Below are positions 1-7,407 of a stretch of DNA of 64,000 nucleotides, in pieces (within the stretch, counting starts at the first letter, position 1; every line of letters starts with the position of its first letter). A program made the translations under genes and the position numbers. This DNA comes from an uncultured Duganella sp. (GTDB lineage: Bacteria > Pseudomonadota > Gammaproteobacteria > Burkholderiales > Burkholderiaceae): contig CAMLRG010000002.1 in the NCBI GenBank assembly GCA_946482335.1, positions 1 to 64,000 on the forward strand, read 5' to 3'. A model generated the notes under the pieces. The model saw only the letters and a program-made list of their open reading frames with translations, had not been told where the DNA came from and did not search any database.

Positions 1-377
1 ACGCGGATCATGTCGAAATCCTTGTCGCGGATCGTGATCGGCTGCGGCGTGCCCCACTTGCGGCCAGTCTGCACGCGGGTGCTGAAGAAATAGACGTCCG
101 ACTTGAACGGCGAGTCGAACAGCTTGTCCCAGTTTTTCAGGTTGGTCAGCACGGGAAGGGTCTGCGTGGTGAGCTTGTGCGTGCCGGGGCCGAACACGTC
201 GGCGATCTGGCCTTCATTGACGAATACCGCGACCTGCGATTCGCGCACGATCAGCACGGCGCCGTTCTGGATCTCGAAATCCTGCATCGGGTAGCGCCAG
301 GACAGCACGCCCTCCGTTTCCTCGTTCCACTGCAGTACGTCGATAAACTGCTTCTTGATAAAGCTGCCGATACCCAT
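1..377 (-). CDS. SPFH/band-7 domain protein (partial, 3' end outside window)
   Basis: Only the first 125 residues are inside the window; the gene runs off the left edge. It starts MGIGSFIKKQFIDVLQW and continues with VLIVRESQVAVFVNEG and GPGTHKLTTQTLPVL, which is the N-terminal pattern of the SPFH-domain 'virion core' type proteins (membrane-associated band-7 scaffolds, often ending in a zinc ribbon). The start is the ATG read from 377. It lies 19 bases downstream of the DUF350 gene on the same strand, so the two look like one operon. SPFH and DUF350 proteins recur next to PspA/YjfJ and polyamine genes in other bacteria, suggesting a role in envelope stress. The family call is firm; the function is inferred. 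Confidence 0.8.
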   Translation of the reverse strand, partial: MGIGSFIKKQFIDVLQWNEETEGVLSWRYPMQDFEIQNGAVLIVRESQVAVFVNEGQIADVFGPGTHKLTTQTLPVLTNLKNWDKLFDSPFKSDVYFFSTRVQTGRKWGTPQPITIRDKDFDMIR

Positions 378-396
378 GATGTGGCCTCTTTCAGGT

Positions 397-783
397 TCAG
401 GAAATGCAAGCGGCGTTGATGCCGCCGATGGAAAGCGAAATGGTGCCGAGCAAGCCGCCGAAGGCGCTGTTGTCTGCTTCAATCTGGTCTTGCGCCATTT
501 TCAGGCAGCGCGTCGTCACCGCATAGCCGAGCGCCTGCACGATCATCGCGCCGAAGGCCCAACCGAGGAACTGCTGCACATTATTGGTGTGCAGGATGCT
601 TGAGCCGATGGTCAGCGAAAAGCCGAGCAAGGCTCCGCCCAGCGAAAATGCGGCAGCGTGGTTGCCTTGGCGGATCAGCTTAACTTCGTCGTACGGCGTG
701 AGCCAGGTATAGGCCTTGAAGAAAACAACCAGCAGCAAGGCGGCGAGTGCCAGGTGGACCAGATAATTTAGGATGGCGTTCAC
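397..783 (-). CDS. DUF350 (YjfL-type) inner-membrane protein
   Basis: This 128-residue protein is almost entirely hydrophobic, with about four membrane segments. The first is near residues 5-25 (LNYLVHLALAALLLVVFFKAY), then a Gly-rich helix (SLGGALLGFSLTIGSSI), then FLGWAFGAMIVQALGY, then a C-terminal helix rich in Gly and Ser. This fits DUF350, the family of E. coli YjfL. It precedes the SPFH gene on the minus strand and is divergent from the spermidine-synthase homologue at 848, with 64 bases between them that must hold both promoters. Its biochemical role is unknown; context points to membrane or envelope homeostasis. Confidence 0.8.
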   Translation of the reverse strand: MNAILNYLVHLALAALLLVVFFKAYTWLTPYDEVKLIRQGNHAAAFSLGGALLGFSLTIGSSILHTNNVQQFLGWAFGAMIVQALGYAVTTRCLKMAQDQIEADNSAFGGLLGTISLSIGGINAACIS

Positions 784-847
784 GTCGATCCCCGGTTAAA
801 GTGACAAGCTTGCTAACAAAGAAACATATTAGAGCATAAGCGCCCAA

Positions 848-2359
848 ATGACCAAAAAGATTCTCATCGTTTCAGTCTTCGTCGTCGCGTCTTGCGGGCT
901 TGCCTATGAATTGATCGCCGGCGCACTTTCCAGTTATCTGCTGGGCGACTCGGTGCTTCAGTTTTCAACCATCATCGGCTGCTACCTGTTCGCGATGGGC
1001 GTGGGTGCGCACTTCTCGAAATATGTGAAGGATGAAGACGTGCTGGCGCGCTTCGTCGACATCGAACTGGCGGTCGGCCTGATCGGCGGGCTGTCGGCGG
1101 CGGCGCTGTTCATGACCTATGCCTGGGCCGCCGCGCCGTTCCGCACCTTGTTGTACACGACGGTGTTCCTGGTCGGCGCGATGGTGGGCATGGAGATCCC
1201 GCTGGTGATGCGCGCCTTGAACGCGCGGCAAACGGAATTCAGCGAGCTGGTCAGCCGGGTGCTGACCTTCGACTACCTCGGCGCGCTGGCGGTTTCGCTG
1301 CTGTTCCCGCTGGTGCTGGCGCCGCAGCTTGGCCTGGTGCGCACGGGCTTCCTGTTCGGGATGCTGAATATCGGCGTGGCCCTGTGGACAATTTATGTGT
1401 TCCGCACAGAGCTGGCGAACGTGGCGGGCCGGCTGCTGCGTGCCAGCGCCGTGATGCTGGCGCTGGTGATCGGTTTCAGCGGCGCTGACCGCCTGACCGG
1501 CTGGGGCGAGCATGGACTGTTCGGCGATGAAGTGGTGTATTCGACCAGCACCCCTTACCAGCGCCTGGTGATCACGAAATGGAAGGATGACCTGCGCCTG
1601 TACATCAACGGCAACCTGCAATTCTCCTCGCGCGACGAATACCGTTATCACGAGGCGCTGGTGCATCCGGTGATGGCCGCGCTGCCCTGGGCCAAACGCG
1701 TGCTGATCCTGGGCGGCGGGGACGGCCTGGCCTTGCGCGAAGTCCTGCGTTATCCACAGGTGGAACACGTCACCGTGGTGGACCTGGACCCGGCCATGAC
1801 GGCGGCGTTCACGCAGCGCGCAGAGTTGGCGGCGCTGAACAACGGCGCCTTCCGCGACAAGCGGGTGCGGGTGGTGAACGCGGACGCCGCAGTCTGGCTG
1901 CAGCGGAACCAGGACATGTTCGATGCGGCGGTCGTCGATTTTCCCGATCCGTCCAGCTTCGCCCTCGGCAAGTTGTACTCGGTACCGTTTTACGGCGTGC
2001 TGAAGAAGCACGTGGCGGCAAATGGCCTGGTGGTGGTCCAGGCAACTTCGCCCTTCTTCGCGCCGCATGCCTACTGGACTGTCGATGCCACGCTGCGGGA
2101 GGTGGGCATGCGCACCTGGCCTTACCACGTTTACGTGCCGTCGTTCGGCGAGTGGGGATTCATCATGGCGTCGCCCCAGCTGGATTACCGCGCGCCGGAA
2201 ACGTACAGCTTGCCGATGCGCTTCCTGAATGCGGATACCACACGTGCCATGTTCAGCTTCCCGCCGGACATGAAGCCGTTGCCGATGGCACCCAACCGGC
2301 TCAACACGCAATCGCTGGTGCATGAATTCGAGCAGGATTGGCGCAAGGTGATCCGCTGA
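848..2359 (+). CDS. Membrane-anchored spermidine-synthase-fold protein
   Basis: 503 residues. The N-terminal ~215 residues form about seven hydrophobic segments, and residues ~225-450 form an aminopropyltransferase-like Rossmann domain. The latter has the spermidine synthase signature LRLYINGNLQFSSRDEYRYHEALVHP-like block, the nucleotide-binding ILGGGDGLALREVL and the acidic VVDLDP. The usual DSTDP gate loop reads VVDFPDPSS, so substrate use may differ from true SpeE. The fusion of membrane helices to this domain is a recurring architecture in SPFH/DUF350/PspA neighbourhoods. The next gene starts inside the stop codon (TGATG-type coupling), so the FAD enzyme is almost certainly a functional partner. 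Product not established. Confidence 0.8.
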   Translation: MTKKILIVSVFVVASCGLAYELIAGALSSYLLGDSVLQFSTIIGCYLFAMGVGAHFSKYVKDEDVLARFVDIELAVGLIGGLSAAALFMTYAWAAAPFRTLLYTTVFLVGAMVGMEIPLVMRALNARQTEFSELVSRVLTFDYLGALAVSLLFPLVLAPQLGLVRTGFLFGMLNIGVALWTIYVFRTELANVAGRLLRASAVMLALVIGFSGADRLTGWGEHGLFGDEVVYSTSTPYQRLVITKWKDDLRLYINGNLQFSSRDEYRYHEALVHPVMAALPWAKRVLILGGGDGLALREVLRYPQVEHVTVVDLDPAMTAAFTQRAELAALNNGAFRDKRVRVVNADAAVWLQRNQDMFDAAVVDFPDPSSFALGKLYSVPFYGVLKKHVAANGLVVVQATSPFFAPHAYWTVDATLREVGMRTWPYHVYVPSFGEWGFIMASPQLDYRAPETYSLPMRFLNADTTRAMFSFPPDMKPLPMAPNRLNTQSLVHEFEQDWRKVIR

Positions 2360-3972
2360 TGCTGCGGCGTTCTTTCCTGGCCTGGGCCGCTGCCAGCGGC
2401 GCGACGGCTGCGGCCAGCGTGGCGGGCTACCTGCGCTGGCAGGAGATCACGCCGGCAGTCCATGCGCCAGGGCGCGAAGAAGGACACTTCCTGCGCGACC
2501 GCCAGCCTTTGCCGGCGCCGTCGCAAGCGCTGTCGACGGACGTCCTGATCCTCGGTTCCGGCATTGCCGGGCTCACCGCCGCCTGGAAATTGCGCAAGGA
2601 GGGCCATGATGATTTCCTGATGCTCGACGGCCCCGAACCGTATGGCAACGCGGCGGGCGGGCACTTTGACGACCTGGCCTTCCCTACCGGCGCGCACTAC
2701 TTGCCCTTGCCGACCCAGGAGTGTTTCCACGTGCGCGAATTGCTGGCGGACCTGGGGGTGATCCAGCGCGGAGCCGATGCGCGCAAGCCCTATTACGATG
2801 AGCGCTTTGTGCTGCATGGGCCCGAGGACCGCTTGCTGTACCAAGGCGCCTGGCAGGAGGATGTATTGCCGCATGAAGGCGTGCCGCCGGCCGAACTGGC
2901 GGAGCAAAGGCGCTTCTTTGCGCAGGTGGAGGCGCTTCGGCATGCGGTGGGAGGGGACGGCAAGCGCAGGTTCAGCTACCCCAGCGAACATGCTTCGATG
3001 GACGCGGAGGCGCTGCGGCTGGATGGCATGAGCTTTGGCGCCTGGGTTGCGCAGAACGGCTACAGGGCGCCTTCCTTGCTGTGGTACCTGGATTATTGCT
3101 GCCGCGATGACTATGGCGCGGGAATGGATGCAGTGTCGGCGTGGGCGGGCCTGCTGTATTTCTGCGGGCGCGGCGGGGAAGCGGAAAATGCGCAGCAAGG
3201 TGCCTGGCTCACCTGGCCGGAAGGCTTGCAGGCGCTGGCGAGCGGCCTGGAGCGGCGTGCGCAGCCACGCCGGCTCGCGGGCAGCGCGGTGCGCGTGCGC
3301 GCGCCCGATATTGAGGGGCGTGCGGGACGGGAAGTGGAAGTGTTGTGCTTCGCACTCGAACGCGGCGTGGCGCGTACCTTCACGATCCGTTGCCGGCGCG
3401 TCATTTGCGCAATGCCGCTTCATGTGGCTGCGAGGGTTGTGGAAAACATGCCGGATGTCCACAGGCAAATTCACGCGCCATGGATGGTGGCGAATTTCCT
3501 GCTCAAGCGTTTTCCGGTTGAACAGCCTTCGGCGCCGCTGTCCTGGGATAACGTCGTGTATGGCAGCAAGGGCTTGGGCTATGTGGTGTCGACGCACCAG
3601 GATATCCGCGTCGCTCCGCCGGAAAAAACGGTGTTCACCAGCTATCTTGCGCTGTCCGATCGTGACCCGCGCGAGGCGCGTAAATTGATGATGTCCGCCA
3701 GCGGCGAAGAACTGCTGGCGCTGGCGAGTGTCGATTTGAAGGCGGCGTACGGAACGCTGTTCGAGCGGCACGTGGAGCGCGTCGATATCACCTTGCGTGG
3801 ACACGCGATGGCCGTGCCGGTGCCCGGATTCCGCAGCCAGGCGGGCTTGAAGGCATTGCGTGAGGCGGATGGACCGGTGCTGTTTGCGCACTCGGACCTG
3901 AGCGGCTTCTCGGTTTTCGAAGAAGCTTCCTGGTGGGGATACCGCGCAGCGCAGCGGGCGCTGCGCGGTTAG
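2359..3972 (+). CDS. Tat-exported FAD-dependent oxidoreductase (amine-oxidase-like)
   Basis: The ATG at 2359 overlaps the stop of the upstream gene and gives a twin-arginine leader (MLRRSFLAW followed by an Ala-rich helix). An in-frame TTG at 2338 would add seven residues and spoil the leader. Residues ~60-90 hold the FAD dinucleotide motif VLILGSGIAGLTAAWKL with a following acidic turn. The protein is 537 residues, the size of flavin amine oxidase/phytoene-desaturase-like enzymes. Because it is translationally coupled to a spermidine-synthase homologue, a polyamine or polyamine-derived substrate on the periplasmic face is a reasonable guess. The substrate cannot be read from sequence. Confidence 0.75.
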   Translation: MLRRSFLAWAAASGATAAASVAGYLRWQEITPAVHAPGREEGHFLRDRQPLPAPSQALSTDVLILGSGIAGLTAAWKLRKEGHDDFLMLDGPEPYGNAAGGHFDDLAFPTGAHYLPLPTQECFHVRELLADLGVIQRGADARKPYYDERFVLHGPEDRLLYQGAWQEDVLPHEGVPPAELAEQRRFFAQVEALRHAVGGDGKRRFSYPSEHASMDAEALRLDGMSFGAWVAQNGYRAPSLLWYLDYCCRDDYGAGMDAVSAWAGLLYFCGRGGEAENAQQGAWLTWPEGLQALASGLERRAQPRRLAGSAVRVRAPDIEGRAGREVEVLCFALERGVARTFTIRCRRVICAMPLHVAARVVENMPDVHRQIHAPWMVANFLLKRFPVEQPSAPLSWDNVVYGSKGLGYVVSTHQDIRVAPPEKTVFTSYLALSDRDPREARKLMMSASGEELLALASVDLKAAYGTLFERHVERVDITLRGHAMAVPVPGFRSQAGLKALREADGPVLFAHSDLSGFSVFEEASWWGYRAAQRALRG

Positions 3973-3978
3973 CGGGCA

Positions 3979-4326
3979 TTACTTGGCGGCTGGCGCTGCA
4001 GCGGCGGCCGGGGACGGGGCGGCCGCTGGCGCAGGTGCTGCGGCCGGGGCGGCAGCCGGTGCAGGCGCCGCGGCCGTGGTTGGGGCCGGGCTCGCCTTCA
4101 CTTCGGACTTGGTTTCAGCTGGCTTCTCGGCCTTTTTGTGCGTGCCCTTATGTGCAGTCTTCGTCGTCGCTTTCGCTTCCGGCTTCACTTCAGCCTTGGC
4201 GCTGCTGGAGGTGGCAGCCGCGGCGGCCGGCGCTGGCGCTGGGGCTGCGGCAGGGGCCGCAGGGGTGGTGGCAAATGCAGCGGTGGCAAACAGGCCCGCG
4301 ATCAGGGTGGCGATAGTCTTTTTCAT
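3979..4326 (-). CDS. Small secreted Ala/Pro/Lys-rich low-complexity protein
   Basis: 115 residues with a clear signal peptide (MKKTIATLIAGLFATAAFA) followed by a mature part made almost only of Ala, Pro, Lys, Thr and Glu. Its central block is Lys-rich (KAEVKPEAKATTKTAHKG) and it ends in Ala-Pro repeats. The signal peptide is nearly identical to that of the next gene (4376-4549), so the two are duplicates with diverged tails. Similar proteins are usually annotated hypothetical. The convergent FAD gene ends 6 bases away. It may be a periplasmic filler or a cell-envelope binding tail; no function is known. An AT-rich perfect inverted repeat (TATAAA/TTTATA, 4352-4366) lies in its upstream gap. 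Confidence 0.65.
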   Translation of the reverse strand: MKKTIATLIAGLFATAAFATTPAAPAAAPAPAPAAAAATSSSAKAEVKPEAKATTKTAHKGTHKKAEKPAETKSEVKASPAPTTAAAPAPAAAPAAAPAPAAAPSPAAAAAPAAK

Positions 4327-4375
4327 GGTAATCAGTCCGTAGGTTAAATTGTATAAATCGTTTATATAGGTAACG

Positions 4376-4549
4376 TTATTTCTTTTCCGATGCAGGTTTC
4401 TGCACGTCCTGCTTCACTTCCTGTTTTACTTCTGTTTTGACTTCAGCCTTCACTTCGGCCTTTACTTCCGGGGTTGCCGGTGCAGGAGTTTGTGCGAATG
4501 CGGCGCTTGCGAACAGACCGGCGATCATGGTTGCGATGACTTTTTTCAT
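4376..4549 (-). CDS. Small secreted EVK-repeat protein
   Basis: 57 residues when started at the ATG read from 4549, which is preceded by AGGA and gives a signal peptide MKKVIATMIAGLFASAAFA. A longer reading from 4645 would bury this peptide and is unlikely. The mature part is a short run of tandem EVK units (EVKAEVKAEVKTEVKQEV), predicted highly charged and extended or helical. It is a paralogue of the gene at 3979-4326 by its leader. It sits divergent to the Spy/CpxP-like gene at 4756 with two CpxR-like boxes between them, so it may also belong to the envelope-stress regulon. Function unknown. Confidence 0.6.
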   Translation of the reverse strand: MKKVIATMIAGLFASAAFAQTPAPATPEVKAEVKAEVKTEVKQEVKQDVQKPASEKK

Positions 4550-4643
4550 TTTTAAATCCTCACTGTTGGTTGATCTTTTGTAGCGCACTGTTTCCTGTGT
4601 CACTGAGCTGAAAACGGGCTCACTCAGCAGTGTGTTGACGGTC

Positions 4644-4685
4644 ATTACAAACCCTTACATTTGTCGCAGATTTACAAAACTTTAC
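4644..4685. promoter_or_regulatory. Two tandem CpxR-like boxes
   Basis: Read on the minus strand, 4671-4685 is GTAAAGTTTTGTAAA, an exact GTAAA-N5-GTAAA, the known CpxR recognition pattern. A second, weaker copy lies at 4644-4658 (GTAAGGGTTTGTAAT). The box centres are 27 bases apart. They lie in the gap between the EVK-repeat gene and the Spy/CpxP-like gene, which is followed by an OmpR-family regulator and kinase. This is what would be expected of an autoregulated Cpx-type stress operon. Binding is inferred. Confidence 0.6.
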
Positions 4686-4755
4686 GCAGGACTCATCAAA
4701 GCGAAACCTGGTCTTCCTAAAGTGGCTACACCACCAACCTTATCGAGGAGATGAC

Positions 4756-5265
4756 ATGAAAGACCTGCACAACCTGCGCCGCCGCTGGGGCGCCATTGCG
4801 TTCGCTGCCGCTGCCGCCATTGGCGTCACCGCCACCGCTGCCATTGCAGGCGGCGCCGGCATTCACGACCATGGCCAAAGCCATGGCCAGGGAAAATGGC
4901 GGTTCGACCCTGCAAAGGCCGACCAGCAGATTGCCCGCTTGGTTTCGCACGTTTTGGAAGGCGGTACCCCGGCCCAAAAAGCGCGCCTCACTGAGATCGC
5001 CACTTCCTGCTTCAAGGATGTTCAGCCGTTGCAAAAGCAAATGAGCGAAGGTCATTCGCAAATCAGCAAAATGCTGCTGGTACCCGAAGTCGACCGCGCT
5101 TCGCTCGATGTCGTACGCTCGCGGAACATGCAGACAATGGACCAGTTGTCGCGCCGCGTGCTGCAAGCGGCGATGGATGCCGCCGACATGCTCACAATCG
5201 AACAGCGCGGGATGTTCAACCATGGCCTGCATTTGATGGCGACCAGCCATATGCAGCAGCATTAA
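4756..5265 (+). CDS. Spy/CpxP-like periplasmic protein
   Basis: 169 residues. It has an N-terminal signal sequence after a basic start (MKDLHNLRRRWGAIAFAAAAA) and a helical, His- and Met-rich mature part. The C-terminal block LTIEQRGMFNHGLHLM matches the LTxxQ signature of the Spy/CpxP/CnrX-type periplasmic chaperone and metal-sensor family. It starts with GAGGAG eight to twelve bases upstream. It heads a set with the regulator at 5334 and kinase at 6055. In the Cpx and Rst-like systems such a protein binds the kinase sensor domain and restrains it, so it may be the accessory sensor here. Homology is distant but motif, size and context agree. Confidence 0.7.
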   Translation: MKDLHNLRRRWGAIAFAAAAAIGVTATAAIAGGAGIHDHGQSHGQGKWRFDPAKADQQIARLVSHVLEGGTPAQKARLTEIATSCFKDVQPLQKQMSEGHSQISKMLLVPEVDRASLDVVRSRNMQTMDQLSRRVLQAAMDAADMLTIEQRGMFNHGLHLMATSHMQQH

Positions 5266-5284
5266 GCGGAACCAGGGAAGTCCA

Positions 5285-5311
5285 GGCCGGCCCAGGGTTA
5301 CGGTGCCGGCC
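5285..5311. other. Inverted repeat between Spy-like gene and regulator
   Basis: GGCCGGC (5285-5291) and GCCGGCC (5305-5311) can pair around a 13-base loop. It lies just after the Spy-like stop and 22 bases before the regulator ATG. There is no T run, so it is more likely an RNA-stability or attenuation hairpin than a terminator. Confidence 0.35.
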
Positions 5312-5333
5312 GAAGTTGACCTACAATTCGTCC

Positions 5334-6062
5334 ATGACCCAACCCAATGTCCTGTTGATCGATGATGACCAGCGCCTGGCCGCCATGGTCGAGACGTATC
5401 TCGTGCAAAACGGCTTCGCCATGGAGCACGCGGAAACCGCTCTCGATGGGCTGGAACGGTTGGACAAGGCGGCACCCGGCGAATTTTCAGCTTTGCTGCT
5501 GGACCTGATGCTGCCCGACCTTGACGGACTGGAGGTCTGCCGCCGCCTGCGCGCGCTGCCCGCGCCATTGCGCGGTTTGCCGGTGTTGATGTTGACTGCC
5601 AAGGGCGACCCATTGGACCGCGTTATCGGCCTCGAGCTCGGGGCGGACGACTACCTGCCCAAGCCCTTCGAGCCACGGGAACTGCTGGCGCGCCTGCGCG
5701 CCTTGCTGCGCCGGCCCTATCTCGTCGACGCTGCCGCGACGGCTGCCGAGCCACTGTTGCGCTTCGGCCGGCTCGAGATCGATCCCGGTGCTCGCATCGT
5801 GCGTGTTGACGGCGTCGACCGCCCACTGACAGCCTACCAATTCGACCTGCTGTTGGCCATGGCCCAGCGCGCGGGACGCGTGCTGTCGCGCGAGCAGCTG
5901 ATCGAAGCGCTGAAAGGCGGATCCCTGGAGCCGTTCGACCGCTCGATCGACGTCCACATCGGGCGCCTGCGCGCCGCCATTGAAGATGAGCCAAAGCAGC
6001 CGCGCCGTATCATCACCGTCCGGGGCGCAGGCTATGTCTTCGCGAAAGTGCAGGATGCCTGA
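5334..6062 (+). CDS. OmpR-family response regulator (CpxR/RstA-like)
   Basis: 242 residues from the ATG at 5334; an upstream in-frame TTG at 5316 would add six residues not typical of the family. The receiver domain has the acidic pair (LLIDDDQRL), phospho-acceptor Asp57 in LLLDLMLPDLDG, the Thr/Lys region VLMLTAKGD and KPFEP. It is followed by a winged-helix domain ending RIITVRGAGYVFAKV. It overlaps the kinase gene by 8 bases. With the Spy/CpxP-like gene upstream and GTAAA-N5-GTAAA boxes at its promoter, it is best seen as the Cpx-type envelope stress regulator, though assignment to CpxR versus RstA rests on context. Confidence 0.85.
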   Translation: MTQPNVLLIDDDQRLAAMVETYLVQNGFAMEHAETALDGLERLDKAAPGEFSALLLDLMLPDLDGLEVCRRLRALPAPLRGLPVLMLTAKGDPLDRVIGLELGADDYLPKPFEPRELLARLRALLRRPYLVDAAATAAEPLLRFGRLEIDPGARIVRVDGVDRPLTAYQFDLLLAMAQRAGRVLSREQLIEALKGGSLEPFDRSIDVHIGRLRAAIEDEPKQPRRIITVRGAGYVFAKVQDA

Positions 6063-7341
6063 ATTCCTATCGCGCATGTACGTGCGCATCTATGCCACCC
6101 TGCTGGTCTGCCTGCTGATTGCGGCCTGCATGTTCGCTTTCATGCATTTGTGGGTGGAGCCGGCGCGGCACGTACATGGCTTCGTTGCTGTGAAACCGGA
6201 AGTGCTCGGCGCCATGCTTCCCGCTGACGCCCCGCCGGAGACGTTCCAACGGTTTCTGGTGCGCTGGCGCAATGAACTGGGCGCCGATCTTGCCCTGTAC
6301 GACGCAGACGGGCGCCAATTGGCCGCCATAGGCCGGCCCTTGCCCGGGCCGGAGCTGGAGCAGCGCACGAGTGGCGTCATGGCCGCCTTCCCGTCCGTTT
6401 TCGCGTTCAGGCTGCCGGATGGCCGCTGGCTGATGGCGCAGAAAATGTATCGCAACAGCGCCACCATGGCCGGGATAGTCCTGCTGATCATGATCGCCGT
6501 GACGGTGGCCATCGGCGCTTACCCCGTGGTGCGGCGCATTACGCGCAGCCTCGAGCAGCTGCAGCGCAGCGTGCAGGCTTGGGGGCAGGGCGACCTGGCT
6601 GCGCGCGTACCGGTGCAGGGCAGGGGAGAGGTGGCGCAACTGGCCGCCAGCTTCAATGAATCGGCAGCGCGAATCGAAGCACTGGTCGGCGCGCAGAAAT
6701 CGCTGCTGGCCAACGCCTCCCATGAACTGCGCTCACCGCTTGCGCGGATCCGGATGGCAGTGGAGCTGCTGCAGGAATCGGCGAGCCCTGCCATGCGGCA
6801 GGAGCTGGCGCGCAACGTGGCGGAACTGGACCAGCTGGTCGATGAAGTGCTGCTGGCCAGCCGCCTTGACGCAGTACCCGCCGATGAAACGGCTGGCGGG
6901 GATGTCGACCTGACCGCCATCGTGGCCGAGGAGTGCGCACGTGTCGGCGCCGCCCTGGACGGCGTAGCCCCCATCCTGCGCGGCAATGCCACGCTGCTGC
7001 GGCGCATGGTGCGCAACCTGCTGGAGAACGCCCGCCGCCACGGCGGTGGCGCGCAGGTCTCCGTGGTGCTGGCCCGCGGTGCCGCCGGGCAGGACAGCGA
7101 AGGCGTGGTGATCGACGTCTGCGACAACGGCCCCGGGGTGCCGGCGGCCGAACGTGAGCGGATCTTTGAACCGTTCTACCGCCTGCCCGGCGCATCGGAG
7201 AAAGATGGCAGCGTGGGTCTGGGCCTGGCGCTGGTGCGCCAGATTGCGCGGCGCCATGGCGGCGAGGTCGAATGCCTGCCGAATGGCGAGCACGGTGCCT
7301 GCTTCCGCGTCACACTCAACGCCGTCCACGCGACTGAGTGA
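6055..7341 (+). CDS. Sensor histidine kinase, HAMP type (CpxA/RstB-like)
   Basis: 428 residues from the ATG at 6055, which overlaps the regulator stop by 8 bases. It has one membrane helix at residues ~10-33, a short periplasmic domain (~34-135), and a second helix (~137-157). Next come a HAMP linker, the phospho-acceptor His223 in ASHELRSPLARIR, and an ATP-binding domain with N box LLENARRHGG, DNGPGVP and GLGLALVRQIARRHGG. The arrangement is that of a classical transmembrane kinase. The small periplasmic domain would face the Spy-like protein encoded two genes upstream. Input signal unknown; probable envelope or metal stress. Confidence 0.85.
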   Translation: MPEFLSRMYVRIYATLLVCLLIAACMFAFMHLWVEPARHVHGFVAVKPEVLGAMLPADAPPETFQRFLVRWRNELGADLALYDADGRQLAAIGRPLPGPELEQRTSGVMAAFPSVFAFRLPDGRWLMAQKMYRNSATMAGIVLLIMIAVTVAIGAYPVVRRITRSLEQLQRSVQAWGQGDLAARVPVQGRGEVAQLAASFNESAARIEALVGAQKSLLANASHELRSPLARIRMAVELLQESASPAMRQELARNVAELDQLVDEVLLASRLDAVPADETAGGDVDLTAIVAEECARVGAALDGVAPILRGNATLLRRMVRNLLENARRHGGGAQVSVVLARGAAGQDSEGVVIDVCDNGPGVPAAERERIFEPFYRLPGASEKDGSVGLGLALVRQIARRHGGEVECLPNGEHGACFRVTLNAVHATE

Positions 7342-7407
7342 AATCTATACACCGCCTTTATACGTTCCCCGATACGCTTCAGGCATCGGAAACTATGAAG
7401 GGAACAA

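Noticed and set aside
965..2323. Long antisense frame over the spermidine-synthase homologue
   Set aside because: Composition (His, Arg, Gln) is that of a shadow frame. The plus strand shows clear GGGDG and membrane motifs.
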